A stretch of DNA of 64,000 bases from Symmetrospora coprosmae (Eukaryota > Basidiomycota > Cystobasidiomycetes > Symmetrosporaceae). The stretch is taken from NCBI GenBank assembly GCA_008802785.1, contig VUYT01000010.1, forward strand, positions 434,001 to 498,000, given 5' to 3'. Below the pieces are notes generated by a model, which worked only from the letters and a program-made list of their open reading frames with translations, searched no databases and was not told where the DNA came from. Below, in pieces: positions 9,633 through 19,907 of the stretch. A program made the translations under genes and the position numbers. Positions within the stretch are counted from its first letter, which is position 1; the number at the start of each line of letters is the position of its first letter.

Positions 9633-12305
9633 CTAAGGGTAGACGGCCTTGATCTCCTTGTCAAACTTCTTGACAATGTTGCGCCGCTGCAGCTTCTGCG
9701 CGGCCGTGAGCTCGTACTTGGGTGTCCACTCCTCCGGGTCGAGAATGACGGCCTGAATGAGCTCCATCTGCTTGAACTTGGACTTCTTCCCGATCGAGTT
9801 GAGCTCATCGAGCACAAGCTGGCGCACGCGGTCGTCCTCGCACAGCGTGCGTAGGTCCTCATTGTCCGCAAAACCGTGCTCTTTCGCAGCCGAGCGCAGG
9901 TTCTTCTCGTTCGGGAAGGCAATGGCCATGGGCTGCTTGGCATCGGGGTCGGCGTGCTTGCATCGGAATGGGGGGGGGGGGGGGGTCAGTACTGACACGG
10001 TGGTGTCCGTGCTCGTGCTAGTCAGCTCACCAAGCAAATCTTCATGAGCAGGTTGCAAGCGGAGTAAGTCGTCTCGAGCTTCTCCAGCGCTGTTGACGGT
10101 GCCGACGGGAACAGATCAGGATCACCTTCGCATAGATCGACAAGAGCCAAACGCACCAATGTATTCTCCTCCTGAGAGCTTGACCAGGTTCTTCTTCCTG
10201 TCGATGATGCTCAGCGTGCCATCGGCATTCCACTGTCCAATGTCGCCCGTCATGAGCCACCCGTCGTCGCTGAGGGCTTCCTTCGTGAGGTCCTCTCGCT
10301 TGAAGTAGCCCTTTGTGATGCTCGGTCCACGCAGGTAGATCTCGCCCTGGGCGAGCGAGCCATCTGACGTGTCGGACGTGTAGTTCATATCGGACACATC
10401 GACGAGCTTAATCTCCGCGCAGGGGACGGGCACGCCCGCGACGCCCTGCTGGAGATATTCGGGTGGGAGGATGGCGCACATGGCTGACGACTCCGTCATG
10501 CCGTATCTGCGTCCAAAGAATGTCAATACGAAACGCCTTCTGCGAAGCGGACGGTGAGAGCCAGCTCACCCCTGGAGCATGGTGACCAGCGCCGTCTGGA
10601 GGAACTCCTGCGTGTCCTTCGAGATGGGCGCTCCACCGGACAGGGCGTACTTGAGCCTGCCGCCCGTGGCCTCCTTGACCTTCTTGAACACAACAGCGTC
10701 GGCAATGTGTCCGAGGAGAGTCGAGTTGCGCTTCATCGTCATTGCGGCGTTGAAGAGACCGGACTTGCCGCCCTCCTTGACCTTTGTGAGGATGCCCTTG
10801 CGGATCTGCTCCCAGACGGCAGGGACACCGACCATGATGGTTGGCTTGAAGCAGCGCATGTCACCGAGGCAGTTGCGCATGGACTGAGAGTGATGAGAGG
10901 GCAGGCACTGTCAGCTATCTTGCTGCAGCGTTGTGAAGAAAGCCCGCAGGACGCTTACTGTATCCGTCAGCGTCTTGACGTTGCCGTATCCGATGACAAT
11001 GCTATGGTGGATCATGATAAGCTCGACGACAAACTCGAAGATGTGGGCGAGCGGCAGGTAGGCAATGTAGGTCATGCCTGGCTGGAGGAGGTGTTCGAGA
11101 AGGTAGTGGACCGCAGCGACCGAGGCGCAGACGTTCTTGTGCGAGAGAATGACTCCCTTGGGCGCGCCGGTGGAGCCGGACGTGTACATGATGCAGCAGA
11201 TGTCTGCCATCCCACCCAGATGTCAGCATCATGCACTTGCCCAGCTGAACGGAGACGATTCGGGGCGCACCGTCCTGCGTCGGCGGGGTCGGCGCGTGGT
11301 TCTCCCTCTTGCCGAGCGCCTTGAGCTCGTCGAGTGTGACCACCTTGATGCCTTCTCGTGCATTTCTGAGCGTGTCGAGGTCCGCACTCTTTGCGTCCTC
11401 GGCATGGTCGTACACGACGACCTTGACGGTGGGCGTGTCTGCGATGACGGCGGCCAGTGTGCCGAGGAGGTTGCCGTTGGTGAAGATGCCAACGACTTCG
11501 GGCTCGTTGAGCGAGTGCTTGAGCTGTGGAGAGGCGCCCGCGCGTCAGTCAAGGTTGACCACGCTGACCAATGCAGCTCTCGGCGCGCCATGACGTACGC
11601 CCTCCTCGCCGAGCGAGTCGTACGCTGTTGCGAACGTGATGGACTGGGATGCGCAGCCTACCGAGTCGACACGGTACGGTCATCAGCGTGTTGCTCTTGC
11701 CTCGCACAGCAGTCTTCCTCATCGTCATAAGGGGGCTCCCTCACCGATAGCAAGCGTCTGCCACGCGAGGCTGTTGGGGCGGGCGGAGGCGTGACATTAC
11801 GCAACAGCACGGAGACAGGAGCAAGAGAGTACGAGCATAAGCGTCAGCATTCGCATACGCATCAAGTAGCACCATCTGCTCGAGGCTGGACGCACCCCGT
11901 TGCCGAGTAAATGTTAAACATGGTGTCCTTGGAGAGGCCCAACGCCCTGAGCCCAGACCCGACGGCGTGGACATTGTCGAGGAACTGATTGTACGACTGG
12001 TACTTGTAGTCGGTCATCTCGTAGTACTGCCACTTCTTCATCTCCTTCTTCTCCTGCCCTTTGACCATCTTTGTCACCTCCTTCTCCTCGGTGTGGAGCT
12101 TGATGAGCTCGCGCTCGCCCAGCCCGTTCTGGTTCCCAAACAGCCGCGCGGCCCGCTTGACGACGTCGTACGCAGTAGGGATCTCGAGGTCGTTGCCGTC
12201 GACGAGGTGGTCCTTGCCCTTGTTCAGGTAGCACCGACGGGGCGCCCCTTCCTTCGCCCCAGGCTGGGCGGACCCTACCGCGAACGAGCCAGGGGTGGAG
12301 CGCAT
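9633..12305 (-). CDS. FAA1: Long-chain fatty acid-CoA ligase (FAA1/FAA4 family)
   Basis: Activates long-chain fatty acids to acyl-CoA with ATP, at membranes or lipid droplets, for lipid synthesis and beta-oxidation. Nine exons (12305-11896, 11770-11745, 11657-11599, 11523-11271, 11203-10959, 10883-10570, 10506-10157, 10089-10031, 9956-9633) all join in phase and give 679 residues, the usual length. Landmarks: YSATGLAWQTLAIG across the first splices, then SITFATAYDSLGEEGLKHSL; the AMP-binding loop YTSGSTGAPKGV near residue 256; YGMTESSAMC near 436; and GDIGQWNADGTLSIIDRKKN with LVKLSGGEYI near 520-550. Exon 2 is a 26-base microexon. The last intron (9957-10030) contains a run of about 16 G on the plus strand. 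Whether it is closer to FAA1 or FAA4 cannot be told. It is not a peroxisomal FAA2 type by its C-terminus (AVYP). Confidence 0.95.
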
Positions 12306-12627
12306 GTCGGCTGTCCTATGGGGAATATGCTGTGCTGAGGATGGATGTGTCGAGTCTGCAGCAGCAGATGCAATGAGACGTCGTCCTATGTCTGCTATGT
12401 GTGGTGGTGAGATGCAAAGAGGGAGGAGAAGCGGGCCCCCGTCGTCTATGGTCGCCTCGGTGCGGCGGGACCCTTCTCGTGACTTCGGAGGAGAGGGCGC
12501 GGGCTTGGCACACGTACAGTACCGGTAACAGGAGGGATGGACAGAGTATAGCAGAGACTCGGGCTACATATCGCTTGCATACAACAAGGATCATCCAACG
12601 GTAGCGGCTGTACCTAATGCCCATCGC
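12306..12627. other. Intergenic, acyl-CoA ligase promoter
   Basis: About 320 bases between two minus-strand genes. It should contain the acyl-CoA ligase promoter and the 3' end of the upstream aminotransferase gene. No element is recognised. Confidence 0.45.
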
Positions 12628-14951
12628 TCACTTACCCTCCCCATCGAAGAAGTCAATGATCGTCTCCGCAAAGATCTTGACGCCCTTGCGCAGCACATCG
12701 TGCGACGCATAGCTGAATGCCAGGCGGAAATGTCCGATCCCGTTCTCGTCGTCCGCGACCATGGCCCTGTACTCTGCCTCGTCGGCCGCTCTGGCTCGAC
12801 TCAACGCCGAAGCCGAGACCGGCCCCGACGCCGATGCCTCACGCGGTGCTGGCCTGTCCTCGTCCGGCGCACCGCGCCTCTCCCCGCTGCCCTCAAACAT
12901 CCACCCAGGTGCAAGGAGCGCGCCGTTCATGGCCAGCCGCTCCCACAGCGTGTTCATCATCTCCTTGGTCTGCTGAGCCCGGTCCTCTGGCGAGGCGTCG
13001 CGCTTGAAGCGGGGGTGGTTGGACACGCATACCGACAACCACACGAACATACCTCCCTCAGGAGGGCTGAACGTGATCAGCGGCAGCCGGCCCTCGCTCA
13101 GCCCGAACGAGGCAAACTTCTCGTCCAGGTCGACCGTCTGCAGAGGCGTCCGACGGGCAGAGCTGTACTTGGCGTACCCGACCATCTTGGTGGGCGAGGC
13201 AGCAGACGAAGACGTGACGATTCGCTGCTGCTGCTGGCGGATTGTCTCAATCTTGAATTCTTGGTGCAGCGCATCGACAACAACGTCTGTGCCGGAAACA
13301 TCAAAGACGCATCAGCCGGAATCTGTATCAGTCAGCGCACTCAGGCTTGCGGTGTGAACGTACCTCGTCGAGTACGGTACTCTCCTCTCAGGCCCCGCAA
13401 CCAGCGGACCCATCCATCGCTGCCCCAGCTCTTCAGTGCCTCGGCGATGAGGACCTGACTCAGTCCGGAAGGCTGCTGCGTGGAGACCTCGGCGCCTCGC
13501 AACAGACGCTCTGAGAATCGTGCGTTCGAGACGACAAACCCCAAGCGGCTCCCAGGAGCGATCGTCTTGCTGAACGTCTCAAGGCGGATCACGCGACCCT
13601 CCGTGTCGATCGTGAGATACGACGGCGAGAGGGAAGCGAGAAAGCTTGTGTTGTCCTCGCGATCATTGTGCTTCTTGCGCTTGTGCGCGTCCGCACTCTC
13701 CCACGGGAACTGCAGGATGTAGTACGGCTGCGAAGGGTGAAAGGAGGGTTGCTCAACATGCAGCTTGTACCCGCAGACGAAACGGGAGGAAAGCGGACAC
13801 GCACATCGTCCTCGCAGAGAATGACGTCGTACTTGACGCAGATGTTATAGATTGCCCTCTTGCGCTCGATAGTAGCCACACTGCCGCACGGGTTCTGGCC
13901 TACGAGCGGATCGCATCAAGCGAGTCAGCTTGGCCTGTGCAGCGGGCCCGAGTCTCGAGGGACGCACCGACTGGCACAGTGTACAGCACGCGCGGCCGCT
14001 TGCACCCTCGCTTCTCCTCGTCCCACTCAGCGAGCGTCTTCTCGAACGTCTCCGGCACTAGCCCGCCCGCATCGATAGGGCATGGGATGGGTCGGCTGCC
14101 TTGGGGCCACGCGCGCTCGATAGCACTCGGGTATGTCCACGCCTCGACGAGAATGGCATCGCCGTGGTTGCACAGGAGATCGACGACAAGGCTCCACCCG
14201 GCCGTTGCGCCACATGTGACGAGGACGTCCCTGCCGTTGCTGAGGTATCAGCGGAGACCCTGGCTAGACAGGGAGGTTGGAAGAGAGAGGCCGCTCACCA
14301 GTCCTCATACGCAGGCGGCGAGACTTGGGCAACCCAGTCCTTCAGCCAGTGCTGCAGCCAGACGAGACCTTGAGCTCCTCCGTACTGCAAGGCTGTCGAA
14401 AGCTGCAGGGCATCGGGCGCGGGCACTTTGGCGTTCTTGGGCACGCTGATCTTCTGCGTTCCAGAGGACGAGCCGAACCACCCGCTGAGCCAGCCCTGCT
14501 TCTGCTTTGGTGCTGGGGTCGGATCGGGCGCCGGGTTGGTGGCGAAGGTGTCGGCCGCAAGCAGCTGCCCGCCCAGCGCCGAAAAGGGGAAGTAGGACGG
14601 GTCCGGCAGACCGCCAGCCAGAGATATCAGGCCCGGCTGGCCCATGTACTTGCTGAATGACTTCAGAGGCGACTGCCTCCGCGCCGCAGCCAGGTCAGAG
14701 AGGTGGTGCGAGACGTCAATGGCTTTCGGGAGATCAGCGGCTCGCACGGCAGCCGATGTTGACGGCGCAGAGACAGCAGCATGCTGCCCCGCTGCGTTGG
14801 GATGGGGTGCAGTGTCCATGTCGTAAAGCGAGATGCGACGCAGTGTTGGTTTGCCTGGAGGAAGAGGTGCGGACTGGACGTGAGCGGGATGTCGCCGCAT
14901 CCGGATTGATAAGCGGGCTCTCCGAGCGAGGCCATGTCTCATCGATCTCAT
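12628..14951 (-). CDS. ARO8: ARO8-type aromatic / 2-aminoadipate aminotransferase
   Basis: A class I/II PLP-dependent aminotransferase of the yeast Aro8/kynurenine aminotransferase II group, acting on aromatic amino acids, 2-aminoadipate or kynurenine. Exons 14951-14299, 14230-13968, 13899-13805, 13727-13364 and 13286-12628 join in phase. Landmarks: QPGLISLAGGLPDPSYFPF, VLVTCGATAGWSLVVD, VPVGQNPCGSVATIERKR (the NP-x-G motif), ILCEDDPYYILQFPW (PLP-contacting Asp and Tyr), ETFSKTIAPGSRLGFV (PLP Lys in SKT), and the final HFRLAFSYAS with the carboxylate-binding Arg. The longest frame gives 677 residues. Its first 45 residues (MRSMRHGLARRARLSIRM...) are Arg-rich without acids and could target mitochondria. 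ATG 14819 would give a 633-residue cytosolic form. Low-complexity inserts near residue 110 and in the C-terminal domain explain the extra length. Confidence 0.92.
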
Positions 14952-15149
14952 CTTCGCGAAGGCATGGCAAGGTTACAACATTGTTCGGCTATCTGAGGCA
15001 TGCTAACGGCTACAGCACCTCATGGCCGCTTTTGACTCTTCCCATCCCGCATCTCTTGCCTCTTTGTGTGACACGGTCTGTCCTGCTCGATCGAGCACCT
15101 CGCCCGCCCGCTTCGAGTCTATCGATGCAGGTCATACACGAGAGGCAGG

Positions 15150-17192
15150 TCACGCACTCTCGCTGCTCGCAGCCTTCGCCGCCAGCCGCGAGTGCTTCGC
15201 CGCCGCGTAGAACTGCACAAACTTCTCGTTCAGCACGAGCGTGAGCACGGTGTGTGGGGCTATGCGCAGGAGGTGCGCCGTCGAGCCCTTGTACCACCCT
15301 GCGATGCCTTCCGCGCGGAACGTCTTTGCGAGGCTGCGCGATTGCACGGCGAACGGGCCTCAGCTAGGAGGCTCGCAAAGTGACACTGGCGGGAGATGGG
15401 CTGCCTCACCAATCAATGGGATTGCGATACAGCAATCCTCGTACTTTGCCGTCTGCGCCGCGCGCATTTGGAGACTGGTTGTACATTCGTGTGAGGGCCT
15501 GTGAGCGCATTCGTCAGTCGTGTCTCCCGGACGGCTGGTTCCCGCTCAGCGTGACGACCACCAGACAAGGCAACCCACAGTGTCGAAGGGTTGCATGACC
15601 TGTGTAAGGTGATATTGAGGGTACCGTCAATACAGCCGCAGGAATACATTTAGGCGGCGGGAACGAGGACCCACCAAACACACACACGCCCCCGAGAAAG
15701 TGGACGCCAGCAGGTATGTCCACATCGAATTCGCCGGCAGGATATTCAACGAAGCTATCTGTGTCTTTGCCCAATTGTAGCTTGGCAATTGTACCTGCAC
15801 ATCGGCATGAACAGCATCATCAGCGTCGTCATCCCGAGACGGGCGAGTCTGCCCTCGATCATCGGAGACTCACACTGCTCCCACTGGCTGTACGCAGCAT
15901 CGCAGCGTCGACTCCCCTATACAATCCCCTGAACCCTTCCTGCCGAAAGATGCTAGCGAGCGCATCGAGTCCGCCCCGGTACGCATGTTGCGTGCCGACG
16001 GGGTTGCTGGGCGAGTAGGCCTGTATCCGCGCCTTGATGAGGAACAGCGGGTTTCCCAGGACGGCACCGACGACGCCGCTTGCTGCTCCACTCGCAATGT
16101 TGATGGGCATGAATTGCTCCTCCCCTGTCCGTCCGGCTAGTGAGTTGCCTGTCCGCCGGAATGGCTCGTACAGGCCCAGCCGGGAGCCATTCAGGAAGAT
16201 CTGGTACGCGTACGCTGGCAGCAATCCGCGCTGCGTGCCTTTGGATGGCTGGCAGCATCAGCAAGTGCTGGCCAGGCGCACGAGACGCTGCTTCAATGTT
16301 GACCGACCTCGGATCCCTTCAGTCTGCCATGTCTTCTTGATGGCATCGAACGCCGAGCTGTACACGCGCTTGTAAGGCTGCCCGCCTGACGTCGCGCGTG
16401 ACTGCAGCTCGCCATCCAGCTGCAGCCGTGTCTTTGCAACCTCTGCGAGGTGCGGGGGCAGAAGCTCGTTTAGCCTCGGGTGTTGTGGATGACCCTCTGC
16501 CGAAATCATGGAGGAGAAGCTCACCAGCAGGGTTCGTCACCGTTACTGAGCGGAGAGGCAGAGACGTGTCAGCCGTCGGGGTAGTCGCCTAAACGGGCGG
16601 CTGCACTCCACTCACCGGATCCGCATGCTGCCAGTCCTCCGATGATGAAGCTCTCTGCGATTGTCATAAGAAATGCCGTCAGTGCCAGAAGTCGAGGACA
16701 ATGACGGCGTGCAGGCTGGAACAATGGAAGGTGTAGCCATGACACCAGAGCGCCCGCCATGTCGGTCAGCCCCGCATGACGTTCCGGCGCGTCCGCCCGA
16801 AGTGTGCGCCCTTGCTTCAAAGCTCAGCCCGGCAACGACGCGGCGCAGGCTTCACTCGTGCATCCGAGTGTGCCTAGACTGCTGTCCCGTTGAACCTCCT
16901 AGCTTGCCGGGCGGCCTGAAAGCCCTGGCTGCAAGAGCGTCCGACAGCACGGTAGCAGCGGGCAGCTCGCTCGGATCCAGGCGAGCTACGTATGGCGAGC
17001 CGCAGCGCCCTTCATGGAGAGGAGAGGTGACGAAGCGTGTGTACTACGCCGACGGCATTCACCTGGTGTGCTGAGCCTCGCCGCTGGTGGAAGTGCGGCC
17101 GGTGCAGCTGCTGCCGCCGCGACTGGCGGGGGCGTCAAGCTGGCGGCGCGGGAGGGACCAGCAAAGCCGCCTGCGGAGGAGGTCGACGCCAT
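15150..17192 (-). CDS. OAC1: Mitochondrial carrier, oxaloacetate/sulfate (OAC1) type
   Basis: An inner-membrane SLC25 carrier resembling yeast Oac1, which moves oxaloacetate, sulfate and related anions. Proposed exons 17192-17063, 16654-16616, 16545-16525, 16442-16308, 16238-15874, 15794-15675, 15599-15579, 15498-15410 and 15333-15150 all agree in phase and give 367 residues. Carrier signatures in the three repeats are NPAEVAKTRLQLDGEL, NPLFLIKARIQAY and QPFDTALTRMYNQ. SFIIGGLAACGS begins helix 1, LLPAYAYQIFLNGSRLGLYE matches Oac1 closely, and KGSTAHLLRIAPHTVLTLVLNE is the C-terminal helix. Two exons are only 21 bases long; each carries the conserved 'NPA' or 'PFD' turn. The first intron (408 bases) is unusually long. 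A shorter model starting at ATG 16667 within it is possible but would truncate the N-terminus. Confidence 0.88.
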
Positions 17193-17432
17193 CGATGCGT
17201 ACCGGCGTAGATATCAGAGCAGAGCTGCCCTGGTGTTTGCTTGCTTGTTGGGCAAAGAGGCGAAAGCAACCTGTCAACCAAGCACGGGAGTGTCAATGCC
17301 GCAGCCGCCGGAGCGGGCCAGACTGCGGACGAGCCGCGGCAGGAATACACGCGCATGCAGGCACAGGACGCTTGTTTGCAAGCACAGCTGAGCCATCACA
17401 ACGTCTGTACAGCGTCCTGAGGAGGCTGGCAT

Positions 17433-18746
17433 TCACCCCATCAGCCAGCCCTTCTGTCTCTTCTCCTTCTTCTCCTGATTCCGCTCGCGAATCGCCTGCA
17501 TCTCCTTTTTGCTGAGCCGCTTTCGCGCAGCGTCTCCCTGCTCTGGTCCACCGCTTGCTCCGCCTTCGAGGCCTCGCTTGCGACCTGCAGCCTCTTGTTC
17601 CTATGTGACGGACAACCCAGGCGCACAGATCAGTAAAGAGCCCAAAGTGCTCCCCGCAGAGCAGAAGGCCGGCGCAGACTCACGAGAGCCAGCGTCTTCT
17701 GCCAGTTGTCGTAGTCGACTGCGAAGTCAGAAAAACAGATGAGCACGCGCTCCGTTAGTCTGGTGTGAACTTCGCTGCCATGCCGGTTCCCTGCGCCTTC
17801 GCGCAGGACCAACAGTAATGACGATTCTGTCCGCGCCCGCTCCCAATCTCCGCAATCTTCTCCCGCCTCGTAGGATCGCCCTCGAACCTGCCAGTTCGGC
17901 TGTTGAATTGCGCAGTGAAGCTCGTCAGACCGCCCGAGCCGACTGCACGCCGTCGTGCTGCGAGCCCCGGGTCAAGATAGGCCAGCTCCGGGTCGATTCC
18001 TCCGAGATATTCCTCTTCAGGCGCAGCTTCGGGGGCGAGAGTCCCTGCAGACCCTGCTGGTGTTCCAGCGGGGAGAGGAGGTGCCGCGCCAGGCAGAGGT
18101 GGTTGTGCAGCTGTCGAAGCTGGCGGGCCCTGGCCGGGCAGTGGCGGCTGCTGTGGCCGCGCGGGGAGGCTTTGCGAGGTGCCTGATGAGTCAACGCTGC
18201 CAGAAGGCGATGCGTCCGCACCTGCAGCTGTTCCTTCCGCTGCAGTTGCGGCTGCCTGGGATCCGCCAACGAGCTTTCATGTCGAGCGTCCAGGGGCATT
18301 GCCATCCCAGTCAGCCTGTGGCCCGGAACGAGCGTGTGTACACGCTGAGATGCGACAGTGGACATGAAGTCGGTCTCACCGGATTTGTCCAGGTAGTCCT
18401 GCCCGTCTTCTTGTTCCAGAAGTAGTATTGCTTGCGCCTGCAACCAGGAAGTCGTTAGCACGTCTCCTGCAATGCCCGTAGCTGGAGGAATCAGGGCGCA
18501 CTCGGCGTTCCATACGGCAGTCCAGTCGCCCTGTGTGTGCGTATACGGAGCAGCCGGTGCTGCTGGTTTCGCTCCTTGCGTTGCCGTGCTGCTCTGCTGG
18601 CTGCTCGCGGCGTCTGGCGACTCCCTTGCCTTTCCCTTTCCCTTGTCCTCCCGGGACGGCGCAGCTGCGGCTGGAAGCGGAGGCGGCGTAGCTGACGCTG
18701 CACTCCTTGACATCGCAACTGCTGCTTCCTTCTGCGATGCTGCCAT
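17433..18746 (-). CDS. WW-domain protein with basic C-terminal tail
   Basis: Exons 18746-18502, 18437-18380, 18255-17814, 17718-17684 and 17600-17433 give 315 residues with consistent phases. The WW domain (about residues 72-101) is rebuilt by the first splice: GDWTAVWNAERKQYYFWNKK then TGRTTWTNP, with both Trp and the central YYFW. WW domains bind proline-rich ligands. The middle is Ala/Pro/Gln-rich. A conserved-looking block follows (FTAQFNSRTGRFEGDPTRRE, HYFDYDNWQKTLAL), then a Lys/Glu-rich end (KRLSKKEMQAIRERNQEKKE, KRQKGWLMG) matching a family of uncharacterised fungal WW proteins that end in a nuclear-type basic tail. The donor of intron 3 (GTTGGT) is weak and was chosen because it restores the YFDYDNW reading. 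A nuclear, RNA-related role is likely but unproven. Confidence 0.72.
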
Positions 18747-18877
18747 GTTCCGCTGACGATGTGTTCTGATGATGATGATGGTGGTGGTATCAGACAGACC
18801 ACAAGCAGACGGCCAGCTCCTCTCCTTGCCGTCAAGCCGAATGGCGCACCCCGCGTAAGTTAACTACAGCACACACA

Positions 18878-19652
18878 ATGACACTGAGCAACGATGAGGT
18901 ACGGTTGCAGCACAGTTCGAGGGTCATGCAGGCGCCATGGGCTCACCGCCATCGTGCAATCCGCCTTCCTCCCAGTTCCTCAAGTCCTTCCAGGCGCTGC
19001 TTGAGTCTCAGATGTCGAGCGGATCCGTCTTCATTACTCAGAAGCGATGTGGGTGCAGCTAGCTCCTCGAGGGTCTTGCGACCTACGATCTACGATCTGT
19101 CTCTCCGGAAGCTCATGCGCTATTGGCTCTTCTGGACTTGCAGTCACGTACGAGGACCCATCGTCAGCAGGAGCCGATGCCGGACCATCCTCCTCATCCA
19201 GCAGCGCCCGCGAGTACCCGTGCCTGATCCGCGCGACGAACGGCAAAGCGCACGGTCCAGGACGGCCCAATAAGATCAAGCTGTCGACGCTCGTGCAGCC
19301 CGCAGACCACGCCTCGTTCACGCTCGCATACGGCGCGCTGCTCAAGCGGCACATGGCCCCCGCGATGCGCAAGAAGAGCAAGGACCGCAAGCGGAAGGAC
19401 AAGGAACGCGCTGCGGCCATGACTGCTGCGGCGGGACGGAAGGGCGCGCCGAGGCAGGCGGCCAACCTGAGCAAAGGCGGACTGCCGAAAGTCGTCGGGC
19501 CGAAGCGGGGGCCAGGGTCAAAGATGCGCAAGAGCACATGGAAAGCCAGAGTCAAAGCCGCCAACAAGATCCTGGCGCAAAGGAGGAGGCGGATCGACCT
19601 CGCTAAACCAATCTTTGACCTGCCTCCGCCCGCGCCCCCAGCGTCGGCATAG
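18878..19652 (+). CDS. SRP14: Signal recognition particle subunit SRP14
   Basis: Part of the SRP Alu domain (SRP9/14 with 7SL RNA) that slows translation during co-translational targeting to the ER. Exons 18878-18898, 18976-19048 and 19144-19652 join in phase to 200 residues. The first exon codes only seven residues (MTLSNDE). The reading MTLSNDE-FLKSFQALLESQMSSG-SVFITQKRFTYEDP aligns with the family start. EYPCLIRATNGKAHG then KIKLSTLVQPAD supplies the conserved (Y/C)L(I/V)RAT and K(I/L)ST strands, and the helix FTLAYGALLKRHMAPAMRKK follows. After about residue 120 comes a long Lys/Arg/Ala-rich extension (GRKGAPRQAANLSKGG onwards) absent from yeast and human SRP14 cores. An RNA-contact role is likely for it. 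Confidence 0.9.
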
Positions 19653-19907
19653 GGAGGCCTGTTGTGTAATACGGAGAAGGGCGCAAGAATAAGGGTTATC
19701 CTGGCGCCTTTCGACTCTTGCGGCACGTCAGCCGAGATACGCGCTCGCTTGCCTCCCGTTCCGTATCGTGCATTCCCACCGTGCTCGTCCGAAAGGGAGA
19801 CCCCGTCCTGCGCTAACAAGGGGATTGCTAGGCGTATCAGCGCAGACTGACAGCGTGATGGCTCTTGACTCGCTTCCAAGCATTCCAATCACTCTGTCTA
19901 CTCTTCA

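Noticed and set aside
16665-16667. ATG at 16,667 as the start of the OAC1-type carrier
   Set aside because: It would start inside what looks like the 3' end of intron 1 (CTGAC branch, CAATCGCAG acceptor). The upstream exon 17,192-17,063 joins in phase and gives a fuller N-terminus.
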